From Thiobacillus denitrificans (lineage in GTDB: Bacteria; Pseudomonadota; Gammaproteobacteria; Burkholderiales; Thiobacillaceae): a stretch of 6,929 nucleotides of DNA. A program made the translations under genes and the position numbers. Positions 1 to 5,066 of this stretch are shown here, piece by piece. The notes below the pieces were generated by a model. The model worked only from the letters and a program-made list of their open reading frames with translations. It was not told where the DNA came from and made no database searches. Position 1 is the first letter of the stretch, and each line of letters begins with the position of its first letter. The stretch is taken from contig DILD01000015.1 in assembly GCA_002424845.1 (NCBI GenBank), forward strand, positions 152-7,080, in the 5' to 3' direction.

Positions 1-202
1 TGACCGTGATGCGCCGCGCCGGGAATTCGAAGCGCGCGTTCTGGATCGCCGCGCGCACGCGGTCGCGCGCTTCCTTCACTTCGGTTTCGGGCAGGCCGAC
101 CAAGGTGAACGCCGGCAGCCCATTGGCCAGATGCGCCTCGACCACCACCTCGGGCGCGCTCATGCCGTTCAGCGCCCGGCTTTTGACAACGGCGACGGCC
201 AT
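1..202 (-). CDS. comM: ComM/YifB-family AAA+ protein, N-terminal 67 residues (partial)
   Basis: Reading leftward from the ATG at 202, the first 67 codons are open to the window edge. They give a protein starting MAVAVVKSRALNG, with VVVEAHLANGLPAFTLVGLP, ETEVKEARDRVRAAI and FEFPARRITV further on. This matches the N-terminal domain of the ComM/YifB family (magnesium-chelatase-like AAA+ ATPases). It closely parallels E. coli YifB, which has ITVEVHISKGLPGLTMVGLPE and VKEARDRVRSAI in the same order. In Vibrio cholerae and others ComM is a hexameric helicase that drives branch migration during natural transformation; many non-competent bacteria also carry it. The ATPase (Walker) domain lies outside the window, so intactness cannot be judged. 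The start lies 4 bp beyond the ubiK stop, so the two genes are probably co-transcribed. No strong ribosome binding site is visible, which suggests translational coupling. Confidence 0.92.
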   Translation of the reverse strand, partial: MAVAVVKSRALNGMSAPEVVVEAHLANGLPAFTLVGLPETEVKEARDRVRAAIQNARFEFPARRITV

Positions 203-206
203 CGGG

Positions 207-467
207 TCAGTCTTCGACTTGCTGCTTTTCCAGCTCGGCCAGGCGCGCTTCCAGTTGCGCGAGCTTTTCGCGGGTGCGCGCCAGCACTTCGGTCTGCACG
301 TCGAATTCCTCGCGGCTCACCATGTCCAGTTTGCCGAGCATCGAGGTCACGCCGGCCTTGAGGTTCTGCTCAATGTCCTTCGCGGGCGACTGCTTCAATA
401 CCTCGCCCAGCTTGCTGGCCAGATCGCTGATGAAAGCAGGGTTGGGAAATTTCGGATTCGGGTCCAT
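207..467 (-). CDS. ubiK: UbiK-family ubiquinone biosynthesis accessory factor (BMFP/DUF526 domain)
   Basis: An 86-residue protein. Residues 1-50 are an amphipathic helical region (KFPNPAFISDLASKLGEVLK, then DIEQNLKAGVTSMLGKLDMV). Residues 52-83 are a charged heptad-rich coiled coil (REEFDVQTEVLARTREKLAQ, then LEARLAELEKQ). This is the arrangement of the BMFP (membrane fusogenic) family, DUF526, to which E. coli UbiK (YqiC, 96 aa) belongs. In E. coli and Salmonella UbiK forms a complex with UbiJ, binds lipid through its N-terminal amphipathic helix, and is needed for efficient aerobic ubiquinone synthesis. Its role here is inferred from the family. The ATG at 467 is chosen because a GGAG lies about 7 bp upstream and the family normally begins near this DPNPKF sequence. 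A longer in-frame reading to about 584 would cross the NtrC-like sites and is unlikely. It forms an operon with comM and diverges from torF. Confidence 0.88.
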   Translation of the reverse strand: MDPNPKFPNPAFISDLASKLGEVLKQSPAKDIEQNLKAGVTSMLGKLDMVSREEFDVQTEVLARTREKLAQLEARLAELEKQQVED

Positions 468-490
468 GGCAATCTCCAATTCAAGCGGCG

Positions 491-521
491 AGTGTAGCAA
501 GTGCTGTGTCATGTGCGGCAA
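491..521 (-). promoter_or_regulatory. Possible extended -10 sigma-70 promoter for ubiK-comM
   Basis: On the minus strand, TGC-TACACT (positions 499 to 491) resembles an extended -10 element, and TTGCCG (521 to 516) could serve as -35 with a long 19-bp spacer. The start would fall near 484, giving a leader of about 16 nt that just holds the ubiK ribosome binding site. The match is moderate and no other promoter-like site stands out between ubiK and the divergent gene. Confidence 0.35.
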
Positions 522-543
522 TGTGCTTGAGTTCGCGTAGTGC

Positions 544-560
544 AGCACAAAGAGGGTGCA
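544..560 (+). promoter_or_regulatory. NtrC-type binding site, distal (AGCAC-N7-GTGCA)
   Basis: The 17-bp dyad AGCAC-N7-GTGCA has the half-sites and 7-bp centre of the classical NtrC site (GCAC-N7-GTGC, as upstream of enteric glnA). Its centre at 552 lies about 128 bp before the predicted sigma-54 start at 680, within the usual enhancer range. It is paired with a second site 31 bp away. Confidence 0.7.
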
Positions 561-574
561 TGACGTTTTTGTGG

Positions 575-591
575 CGCACCACAAATGTGCG
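575..591 (+). promoter_or_regulatory. NtrC-type binding site, proximal (CGCAC-N7-GTGCG)
   Basis: CGCAC-N7-GTGCG is a perfect 5-bp dyad with the NtrC spacing. Its centre at 583 is about 97 bp before the predicted start and 31 bp (three helical turns) from the centre of the distal site. That places both dimers on the same DNA face, as needed for NtrC oligomerisation. The enteric glnA enhancer has almost the same spacing (about 32 bp). Confidence 0.75.
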
Positions 592-653
592 GTCTATACA
601 GGGGTAAGCGGCGGGAGAATTATAAGGTTATGAAAACAAAGAAACTATTTATC

Positions 654-669
654 TGGCATGCCTTATGCT
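654..669 (+). promoter_or_regulatory. Sigma-54 (RpoN) -24/-12 promoter for torF-glnK-amtB
   Basis: TGGCATG-CCTT-ATGCT fits the consensus TGGCACG-N4-TTGCT with two mismatches. The invariant GG (655-656) and GC (667-668) are present and separated by exactly 10 bp. Transcription would begin near 680, leaving a 34-nt leader before the torF ATG at 714. The two upstream NtrC-type sites make a nitrogen-controlled promoter the natural reading. Confidence 0.78.
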
Positions 670-713
670 GGACACGGGTTGCAATTTTGCGCGACTTCAT
701 ATTCGGAGAAATC

Positions 714-1469
714 ATGAAAAAACTTGTACACGCTTTGGTCCTGACCGGTCTGGTGGGGACCTCTGCTGTTGCGGTGGCTGCCGAAAAGAGCCCCCATAGC
801 CTGAGCGGCAACATCAACCTGACGTCCGACTACCTGTTCCGTGGCGTTTCCCAGACCACGAACAAGCCGGCCATTCAGGGCGGTTTCGATTACGCGCATG
901 AGAGCGGGTTCTATGCGGGCACCTGGGCTTCGAGCGTCGACTGGGTCGGCACCAAGGACGACAACAGCATGGAGATCGATTTCTATGCCGGTTATACCGG
1001 TTCGCTGCCGGCCGATATCGGTTACGACGTGGGTCTGATCACCTATTTCTACCCGGGCGACAAGATTGCCGGCGCCCCCACGCCTGATACCACCGAAGCC
1101 TATATCAGCGGCAGCTGGGAGTTCCTGACCCTGAAGTACAGCCACACGCTTTCCAAATATTTCGTGGCATGGGCAGGGGCGGGCGGCGAGAAAACCCGGG
1201 GCAGTAACTATCTTGAGCTGAATGCCGAACACGATCTCGGCGACGGCTGGGGCATTGCAGGCCACATCGGCCGCCAGAAGGTCAAGAAGTACAGCGCCGC
1301 CGACTACACCGACTGGAATATCGGCGTGAGCAAGGATGTTGGCTTCGGCACCGTTTCGCTGACCTATAGCGACACCAATGCCAAAGACAGCGAATACACC
1401 TGGGGAGCCAACGGCGACGAGAAAGTCGCGGACGGCCGCGTGTTCCTGGCTTTCTCGAAGGAATTCTAA
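714..1469 (+). CDS. TorF-family putative outer-membrane porin
   Basis: A 251-residue protein. Residues 1-23 form a signal peptide (MKKLVHALVLTGLVGTSAVA, then VAA, cleavage before EKS). The mature part resembles the TorF/Gcw_chp family (TIGR02001): an early SDYLFRGVSQT motif at 38-48, a GFYAGTWAS segment near 65-73, a YFYPGD motif near 111-116, and alternating polar/aromatic beta strands. It ends in Phe (AFSKEF), as outer-membrane barrels do. The family is thought to form small barrels, but its substrates are poorly known. The start at 714 has GGAGA 4-8 bp upstream. An in-frame ATG at 630 is rejected because it precedes the sigma-54 element and would mask the signal peptide. It is the first gene of a torF-glnK-amtB unit, 79 bp before glnK, so it is likely induced by nitrogen limitation. 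A role in moving nitrogen compounds across the outer membrane is inference. Confidence 0.85.
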   Translation: MKKLVHALVLTGLVGTSAVAVAAEKSPHSLSGNINLTSDYLFRGVSQTTNKPAIQGGFDYAHESGFYAGTWASSVDWVGTKDDNSMEIDFYAGYTGSLPADIGYDVGLITYFYPGDKIAGAPTPDTTEAYISGSWEFLTLKYSHTLSKYFVAWAGAGGEKTRGSNYLELNAEHDLGDGWGIAGHIGRQKVKKYSAADYTDWNIGVSKDVGFGTVSLTYSDTNAKDSEYTWGANGDEKVADGRVFLAFSKEF

Positions 1470-1486
1470 CCAGGCTTGTGCTTGAT

Positions 1487-1509
1487 CCCTTCCCGGTAGC
1501 CGGGAAGGG
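1487..1509 (+). repeat. Perfect hairpin between torF and glnK (10-bp stem, 3-nt loop)
   Basis: CCCTTCCCGG (1487-1496) and CCGGGAAGGG (1500-1509) are exact inverted repeats around TAG. No T-run follows (the next bases are GGTGAGG), so it does not look like a normal intrinsic terminator. It begins 18 bp after the torF stop. It may stabilise the upstream mRNA end, partly attenuate transcription, or be a copy of a REP-like dispersed element. Confidence 0.75.
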
Positions 1510-1548
1510 GGTGAGGCTGAAAAGCCACCAATTAAACAGGAGATGGTT

Positions 1549-1887
1549 ATGAAATTCGTAACGGCAATCATCAAGCCGTTCAAGCTGGACGAAGTGCGCG
1601 AGGCCTTGTCGGCCATCGGCGTCACCGGCTTGACGGTCACGGAAGTGAAGGGGTTTGGGCGGCAGAAGGGTCACACCGAGCTGTATCGCGGCGCGGAATA
1701 TGTGGTCGATTTCCTGCCCAAAGTGAAGATTGAGCTGGCTATCAAGGCCGAGTTGCTGGAGCGCGTGATCGAGGCGATCGAGAAAGCGGCCAACACCGGC
1801 AAGATCGGCGACGGCAAGATTTTTGTCACCAGTCTGGAACAGGTCGTGCGCATCCGCACGGGCGAATCCGGCCCCGACGCCCTGTGA
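1549..1887 (+). CDS. glnK: Nitrogen regulatory protein P-II (GlnK)
   Basis: A PII trimer-forming signal protein of 112 residues, the standard length. It starts MKFVTAIIKPFKLDEVREAL. The T-loop (about 37-55) contains R38, Q39, K40, R47 and Tyr51, the residue uridylylated by GlnD in Proteobacteria. The B-loop TGKIGDGKIF (83-92) and C-loop RIRTGE (101-106) form the ATP/2-oxoglutarate sites. All key residues are present. The ATG at 1549 is preferred over 1543: AGGAG (1538-1542) sits 6 bp before it but touches the earlier ATG, and this start restores canonical PII numbering. It lies 11 bp upstream of amtB, the classic glnK-amtB pairing, which favours GlnK over GlnB. Under ammonium sufficiency the unmodified protein is expected to plug AmtB at the cytoplasmic face; Arg47 is the residue that enters the channel in the E. 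coli complex. No separate sigma-54 site is seen in front of it. Confidence 0.95.
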   Translation: MKFVTAIIKPFKLDEVREALSAIGVTGLTVTEVKGFGRQKGHTELYRGAEYVVDFLPKVKIELAIKAELLERVIEAIEKAANTGKIGDGKIFVTSLEQVVRIRTGESGPDAL

Positions 1888-1898
1888 GGAGCATGAAC

Positions 1899-3293
1899 AT
1901 GAAAAAACTATTTGCTTCGTTGGGCCTGATGGCCTTCCTGCTCGCGCCTGGCATGGGCTGGGCGCAAGAGGCGGTTGAGCCTGTGATGGACGCGGTATCC
2001 GAAGTGGCCGAAGCCGTGGCCGATGCCGCGCCGGCTGAAGAAGCCGCGGCACCGGTTCCGGACAAGGGCGACACCGCCTGGATGATGCTCTCCACCCTGC
2101 TGGTCATCCTGATGATCATCCCGGGCGTGGCACTGTTTTACGGCGGCCTGGTGCGCGCCAAGAACATGCTGTCGGTGCTGACCCAGGTGATGGCCATCTT
2201 CTGCCTGATCTCGATCCTGTGGGCGGTGTACGGCTACTCGCTGGCGTTCGGCGACGGCGGCAGCCTCAACTGGATGATCGGCGACCTGTCGAAGATGTTC
2301 CTCGCCGGCATCACCGCCGACAGCACGGCGGCGACCTTCACCGATGGCGTGGTGATTCCGGAACTGGTGTTTGTCGCCTTCCAGCTGACCTTTGCCGCCA
2401 TTACCGTGGCGCTGATCGTCGGCGGCCTCGCCGAGCGGGTGAAGTTCTCCGCCCTGATGGTGTTCGGCGCGCTGTGGTTCACCTTCTCCTACCTGCCGAT
2501 CACGCACATGGTGTGGGCCACCGGCGGCTACCTGTTCGAAGCGGGCGACCTCGACTTCGCGGGCGGCACCGTGGTGCACATCAACGCCGGTATCGCCGCG
2601 CTGGTTGGCGCCATCGTGCTGGGCAAGCGCCTCGGCTACGGCCGCGACGCGATGCCGCCGCACAGCCTGCCGATGACCATGATCGGCGCCTCGCTGCTGT
2701 GGGTGGGCTGGTTCGGCTTCAACGCCGGCTCCAACCTCGAAGCGACCGGTGGTGCGGGCCTGGCCTTCATCAACACCATCCTGGCGACGGCGGCTGCGGG
2801 CATGGCCTGGATGCTCACTGAGTGGATGCTGCGCGGTAAGCCTTCGATGCTGGGTCTGGCATCCGGCGTCGTGGCAGGTCTGGTGGCGGTCACCCCGGCG
2901 GCCGGTCTGGTCGGCCCGATGGGTGCGATCGTCCTCGGCGCGATTGCCGGCGTGGTCTGCCTGTGGGGCGTCACCGGTCTGAAGAAGATGCTGGGCTACG
3001 ACGACTCGCTCGACGTGTTCGGCATCCATGGCATCGGCGGCATCATCGGCGCCATCGGCACCGGCATCTTCGTCTCGCCCGCTCTGGGTGGCGTCGGTGT
3101 GGACGACTACTCGATGGCCGGCCAGGTCGTGACGCAGGCCACCGGCGTGCTCATCACCATCGTCTGGTCGGGCGTGGTCAGCCTGGTGGCATTCAAGCTG
3201 ATCGACATGACCATGGGTCTGCGCGTCACCGAAGAACAGGAACGCGAAGGTCTCGACACCGCCAGCCACGGCGAGCGGGCCTACAACCTCTAA
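1899..3293 (+). CDS. amtB: Ammonium channel/transporter AmtB
   Basis: A 464-residue Amt/Mep/Rh channel that conducts ammonium across the inner membrane. A signal peptide (1-22, ending MGWAQ/E) is followed by an Ala/Glu/Val-rich acidic stretch (about 23-57), then eleven hydrophobic membrane segments from about residue 60. Equivalents of the E. coli functional residues are present: the twin pore histidines H227 and H377 (H168, H318), D219 (D160), the Phe gate F165 and F274 (F107, F215), W206 (W148) and S278 (S219) in WFGFNAGS. The C-terminal tail GLRVTEEQEREGL...HGERAYNL is the conserved cytoplasmic segment involved in GlnK regulation. The ATG at 1899 is chosen because GAGGAG (1886-1891) lies 7 bp upstream and it begins a normal signal peptide; GTG 1884 and ATG 1893 are in frame but badly spaced. 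It is the last gene of the operon, before a strong terminator. Confidence 0.95.
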   Translation: MKKLFASLGLMAFLLAPGMGWAQEAVEPVMDAVSEVAEAVADAAPAEEAAAPVPDKGDTAWMMLSTLLVILMIIPGVALFYGGLVRAKNMLSVLTQVMAIFCLISILWAVYGYSLAFGDGGSLNWMIGDLSKMFLAGITADSTAATFTDGVVIPELVFVAFQLTFAAITVALIVGGLAERVKFSALMVFGALWFTFSYLPITHMVWATGGYLFEAGDLDFAGGTVVHINAGIAALVGAIVLGKRLGYGRDAMPPHSLPMTMIGASLLWVGWFGFNAGSNLEATGGAGLAFINTILATAAAGMAWMLTEWMLRGKPSMLGLASGVVAGLVAVTPAAGLVGPMGAIVLGAIAGVVCLWGVTGLKKMLGYDDSLDVFGIHGIGGIIGAIGTGIFVSPALGGVGVDDYSMAGQVVTQATGVLITIVWSGVVSLVAFKLIDMTMGLRVTEEQEREGLDTASHGERAYNL

Positions 3294-3316
3294 CCAACCT
3301 TTCTCCGAGGGAAGCT

Positions 3317-3344
3317 GGGGCGCTCTGCAGGGCGCCCCTTTTTT
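3317..3344 (+). terminator. Intrinsic terminator after amtB
   Basis: GGGGCGC (3317-3323) pairs with GCGCCCC (3332-3338) around an 8-nt loop containing CTGCAG, followed at once by six T residues (3339-3344). It lies 23 bp after the amtB stop and ends the torF-glnK-amtB unit. It closely resembles the terminator at 4624-4649. Confidence 0.92.
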
Positions 3345-3403
3345 ATTTCAGCGCTGCGGGAAGATGCCGTCCTGTCTGGCGACTCGCCCTTCTGGACATT
3401 CGC

Positions 3404-3433
3404 TTCGCAACGCTTTGCTGGGTGCGGTTTAAT
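3404..3433 (+). promoter_or_regulatory. Possible sigma-70 promoter for the porin gene
   Basis: TTCGCA (3404-3409) and TTTAAT (3428-3433) match the -35 and -10 consensus at four and five of six bases, with an 18-bp spacer. The start would be near 3440, giving a leader of about 80 nt. No GG-N10-GC sigma-54 element was found between the amtB terminator and this gene, so its control appears to differ from its neighbours. Confidence 0.33.
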
Positions 3434-3519
3434 AAATGCGTCATCGTCTCTTCATGAGCATGACATGTTGCGCGGCCATTCTCCTTACTCCCAAAACAAC
3501 ACCGTAAGGAGCTCCGCCA

Positions 3520-4560
3520 ATGTTTAACCCCAAGCAACTGGTCATTGCGATTGCCGCAACTGCCTGCACCATTCCCGCGCTGACCTACGCCGCCAACGTG
3601 ACTTCCAAGAGCGACATGCAAATCTATGGCCGTGCCCATCTCTCGGTAGACAGCCTGGACAATGGCAGCAACTACAACGAGATCAATTTTTCAAGCAACT
3701 CCTCACGGCTTGGCTTCAAGGGCAAGAACGATTTTGGTTCGGTGATCGGTTTCTTCCAGATCGAGCAGGAAATCAACATCAGCGAAAGCGGCGGCGACTT
3801 CGCCACGCGCGATACCTTTGCCGGAGTGCGCGGTGGATTCGGCATGGTGCGCATGGGTAAATTCGATTCCCCGTTCAAGGCGGCCCGCGATCCCGCCAAC
3901 CTGTTCGGCGATCAGGTTGGCGACATGCGCAATCTGACCCGCGTGGGTGACGCCCGTTTCGATGAGCGGCTGCCCAACGTGATTCACTATCAGACCCCGA
4001 AATTCGGCGACCTGCAGGCCAACCTGGCCTATTCGCTGCATGAAGGAAACGCGGCCACCGACAATGCAAATGAACGGGCCGTCAGCACTTCGCTGACCTA
4101 TGCCGCCGGTGCGCTGGATGTGGCCGTCGCTTACGAGCATTTTGAAGAAGACCGTGCCAAGGGCGAACGGGATGCCGTGCGCCTCGCCGCCGGCGTCAAG
4201 GTGATGGATGGCCTGAAGCTGGTTGGCTTCTATCAGACGGCTGATCATGACAACGACGCTCACGACAGCGACGTTTACGGCTTTGGCGCCGATTTCGCGC
4301 TGGTGCCGAAAAAGACCTATCTGCGCGCGCACTACCTGATCCGTAATGCGGATGCGGTCGACAGCGATTCCAGCCTGGCCGCCATCGGCGTCGAGCATCG
4401 CATCGATAGCGCGCTGCGTTTCTATGTCAACGTTGCACAGGTCAGTAATGACGACAATGCACGTCTGACCCCCTGGGGGCAGGCTCGTACCGCTACGCCT
4501 TCCGGTGCTTTGGGCGAATCCGCCCGCGGTATCTCGTTGGGCATACGCTACGACTTCTAG
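3520..4560 (+). CDS. Gram-negative general porin (OmpC/porin_4-like)
   Basis: A 346-residue outer-membrane protein. The signal peptide (1-24) ends in TYA before ANV. The mature chain opens with a beta strand (MQIYGRAHLSVDS, 33-45), then SSRLGFKGKNDFGSVIGFFQ (61-80) with the RLGFKG motif of betaproteobacterial trimeric porins, and RDTFAGVRGGFGMVRMGKFD (97-116), equivalent to the usual 'FVGL..GFGTVTLGR' strand pair leading into the constriction loop. Alternating strands continue to a terminal Phe (GIRYDF), the recognition signal for barrel assembly. The length suits a 16-strand trimeric porin. TAAGGAG (3505-3511) lies 8 bp before the ATG. It stands alone between two terminators, so it is probably monocistronic. 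Substrate and selectivity cannot be read from the sequence; its place between two nitrogen-uptake units is suggestive only. Confidence 0.88.
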   Translation: MFNPKQLVIAIAATACTIPALTYAANVTSKSDMQIYGRAHLSVDSLDNGSNYNEINFSSNSSRLGFKGKNDFGSVIGFFQIEQEINISESGGDFATRDTFAGVRGGFGMVRMGKFDSPFKAARDPANLFGDQVGDMRNLTRVGDARFDERLPNVIHYQTPKFGDLQANLAYSLHEGNAATDNANERAVSTSLTYAAGALDVAVAYEHFEEDRAKGERDAVRLAAGVKVMDGLKLVGFYQTADHDNDAHDSDVYGFGADFALVPKKTYLRAHYLIRNADAVDSDSSLAAIGVEHRIDSALRFYVNVAQVSNDDNARLTPWGQARTATPSGALGESARGISLGIRYDF

Positions 4561-4572
4561 GCCGTCACGCAA

Positions 4573-4591
4573 TCACACCCGCAGGGTGTGA
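4573..4591 (+). repeat. Small perfect hairpin just after the porin gene
   Basis: TCACACCC (4573-4580) and GGGTGTGA (4584-4591) are exact inverted repeats with a GCA loop, 12 bp after the porin stop and 32 bp before its terminator. No T-run follows. It may protect the mRNA 3' end. Its left arm lies within CACGCAATCACACCC (4566-4580), which recurs with one mismatch at 4804-4818. Confidence 0.6.
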
Positions 4592-4623
4592 CGAACTTTG
4601 GTTATTCGTCTCCAAGGGAAGGA

Positions 4624-4649
4624 GGGCGCTCTGCAGAGCGCCCTTTTTT
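4624..4649 (+). terminator. Intrinsic terminator after the porin gene
   Basis: GGGCGCTCTG (4624-4633) and CAGAGCGCCC (4634-4643) form a perfect palindrome followed by six T residues (4644-4649). The stem-loop plus T-run is unambiguous. Sequence and flanks are almost those of the amtB terminator at 3317-3344. Confidence 0.93.
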
Positions 4650-4739
4650 ATTGCGGCATGCTGGCGAACAGTCGACGCCTGCCCCGTTGTTTGGCTGCCG
4701 GTGGATGCCGTGCCCGGACGCGGGTGCGAAGCGATGCGG

Positions 4740-4781
4740 CAATCCGGCGGCCTTTGATCGAGCGGGTCGCCGGATTGTTTT
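4740..4781 (+). repeat. Inverted repeat with 10-bp arms, possibly a second weak terminator
   Basis: CAATCCGGCG (4740-4749) and CGCCGGATTG (4768-4777) are exact inverted repeats separated by 18 nt and followed by TTTT (4778-4781). This could act as a backup terminator for readthrough from the porin gene. The long loop and short T-run make it weaker than the one at 4624-4649. Confidence 0.5.
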
Positions 4782-4886
4782 GTGAAATTCAGCCTGCCGG
4801 GTGCACGCAATGACACCCTTCCGAATAAGTCAGATGTTCCCCAAGCGCCAATGGAGCATGCCTGAGCCTGGTCCTTACGCCAAAAC

Positions 4887-4902
4887 AGTGCGTGCGCGCA
4901 CT
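4887..4902. promoter_or_regulatory. 16-bp palindrome, candidate activator site for the ABC operon
   Basis: AGTGCG-TGCG-CGCACT is a perfect dyad whose centre is about 121 bp before the predicted sigma-54 start at 5016, a normal enhancer distance. Its half-sites are GTGC...GCAC, the reverse order of a classical NtrC dyad. Alternatively, each arm could be the strong half of one of two degenerate NtrC sites (4876-4892 and 4897-4913), with centres 21 bp apart. The identity of the bound activator is inference. Confidence 0.4.
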
Positions 4903-4989
4903 AAAAGAAAGCCCGCTTCGCGTCGGAATGATGGCGGTGAAAAGTTAATTAACGCTTTATATTCATGATGATAAATGCATCCATTGCTG

Positions 4990-5005
4990 TGGCACGGGTG
5001 TTGCT
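4990..5005 (+). promoter_or_regulatory. Consensus-perfect sigma-54 promoter for the ABC importer
   Basis: TGGCACG-GGTG-TTGCT matches the sigma-54 consensus TGGCACG-N4-TTGCT at every defined position, with GG (4991-4992) and GC (5003-5004) in exact register. Transcription should start near 5016, about 51 nt before the ATG at 5067. Promoters of this class need an ATP-driven activator; NtrC is the expected one for a nitrogen-compound importer. Confidence 0.88.
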
Positions 5006-5015
5006 TATTGCTGGT

Positions 5016-5034
5016 TGAATATTACGAATATTCA
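5016..5034. promoter_or_regulatory. Palindrome at the predicted transcription start of the ABC operon
   Basis: TGAATATT-ACG-AATATTCA has perfect 8-bp arms around a 3-nt centre and begins at the expected +1. It could be an operator for a repressor, or an AU-rich hairpin at the 5' end of the mRNA. It lies 21 bp before the ribosome binding site AAGGAG (5055-5060), so it should not block ribosome binding directly. Confidence 0.5.
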
Positions 5035-5066
5035 TTCCAGTAATACCTGACACCAAGGAGCCCACC

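Larger units (their letters stand above)
4650..4989. other. Gene-free spacer between the porin and ABC importer units
   Basis: About 340 bp with no credible gene. The short open frames here (65-83 codons on either strand) have no signal peptide, domain or family resemblance, and on the minus strand they run through the porin terminator. Visible structure includes a long inverted repeat (4740-4777), a near-copy of a 15-mer found after the porin (4804-4818), a 16-bp palindrome (4887-4902) and an AT-rich tract (about 4941-4980) just before the sigma-54 promoter. I found none of the conserved blocks expected of a guanidine (ykkC) riboswitch. Confidence 0.6.

Noticed and set aside
6..497. 163-codon plus-strand open frame over the comM/ubiK region
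   Set aside because: It is antisense to two recognisable family proteins (ComM N-terminus and UbiK), and its own translation shows no domain.
668..682. Second sigma-54-like match (TGGACACGGGTTGC) just after the chosen promoter
   Set aside because: The GG and GC are separated by 9 bp rather than the required 10, so the register is wrong; the element at 654-669 has correct spacing.
630..713. Upstream in-frame ATG giving TorF a 28-residue N-terminal extension
   Set aside because: It lies before the sigma-54 element and would bury the signal peptide, whereas ATG 714 has a good ribosome binding site and starts a normal signal peptide.
663..1640. 325-codon minus-strand open frame opposite torF
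   Set aside because: It is a shadow of a GC-rich gene: no family resemblance, no plausible start region, and it spans the sigma-54 promoter side and the start of glnK.
1908..3269. 453-codon minus-strand open frame opposite amtB
   Set aside because: The translation is dominated by His, Asp, Gln, Ala and Arg, typical of the reverse complement of a hydrophobic GC-rich membrane protein gene; AmtB is certain on the other strand.
3703..4572. 289-codon minus-strand open frame opposite the porin
   Set aside because: There are no recognised motifs or ribosome binding site, and the opposing porin has a signal peptide, strand motifs and terminal Phe.
4565..4816. Short open frames on both strands in the porin-ABC spacer (65-83 codons)
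   Set aside because: They read through or across the terminator palindrome, have no credible start signals and match no family I recognise.
4810..5066. Guanidine (ykkC) riboswitch upstream of the ABC importer
   Set aside because: I looked for the conserved guanidine-I blocks because of the gene family and saw none; the predicted leader of about 51 nt is also too short for it.
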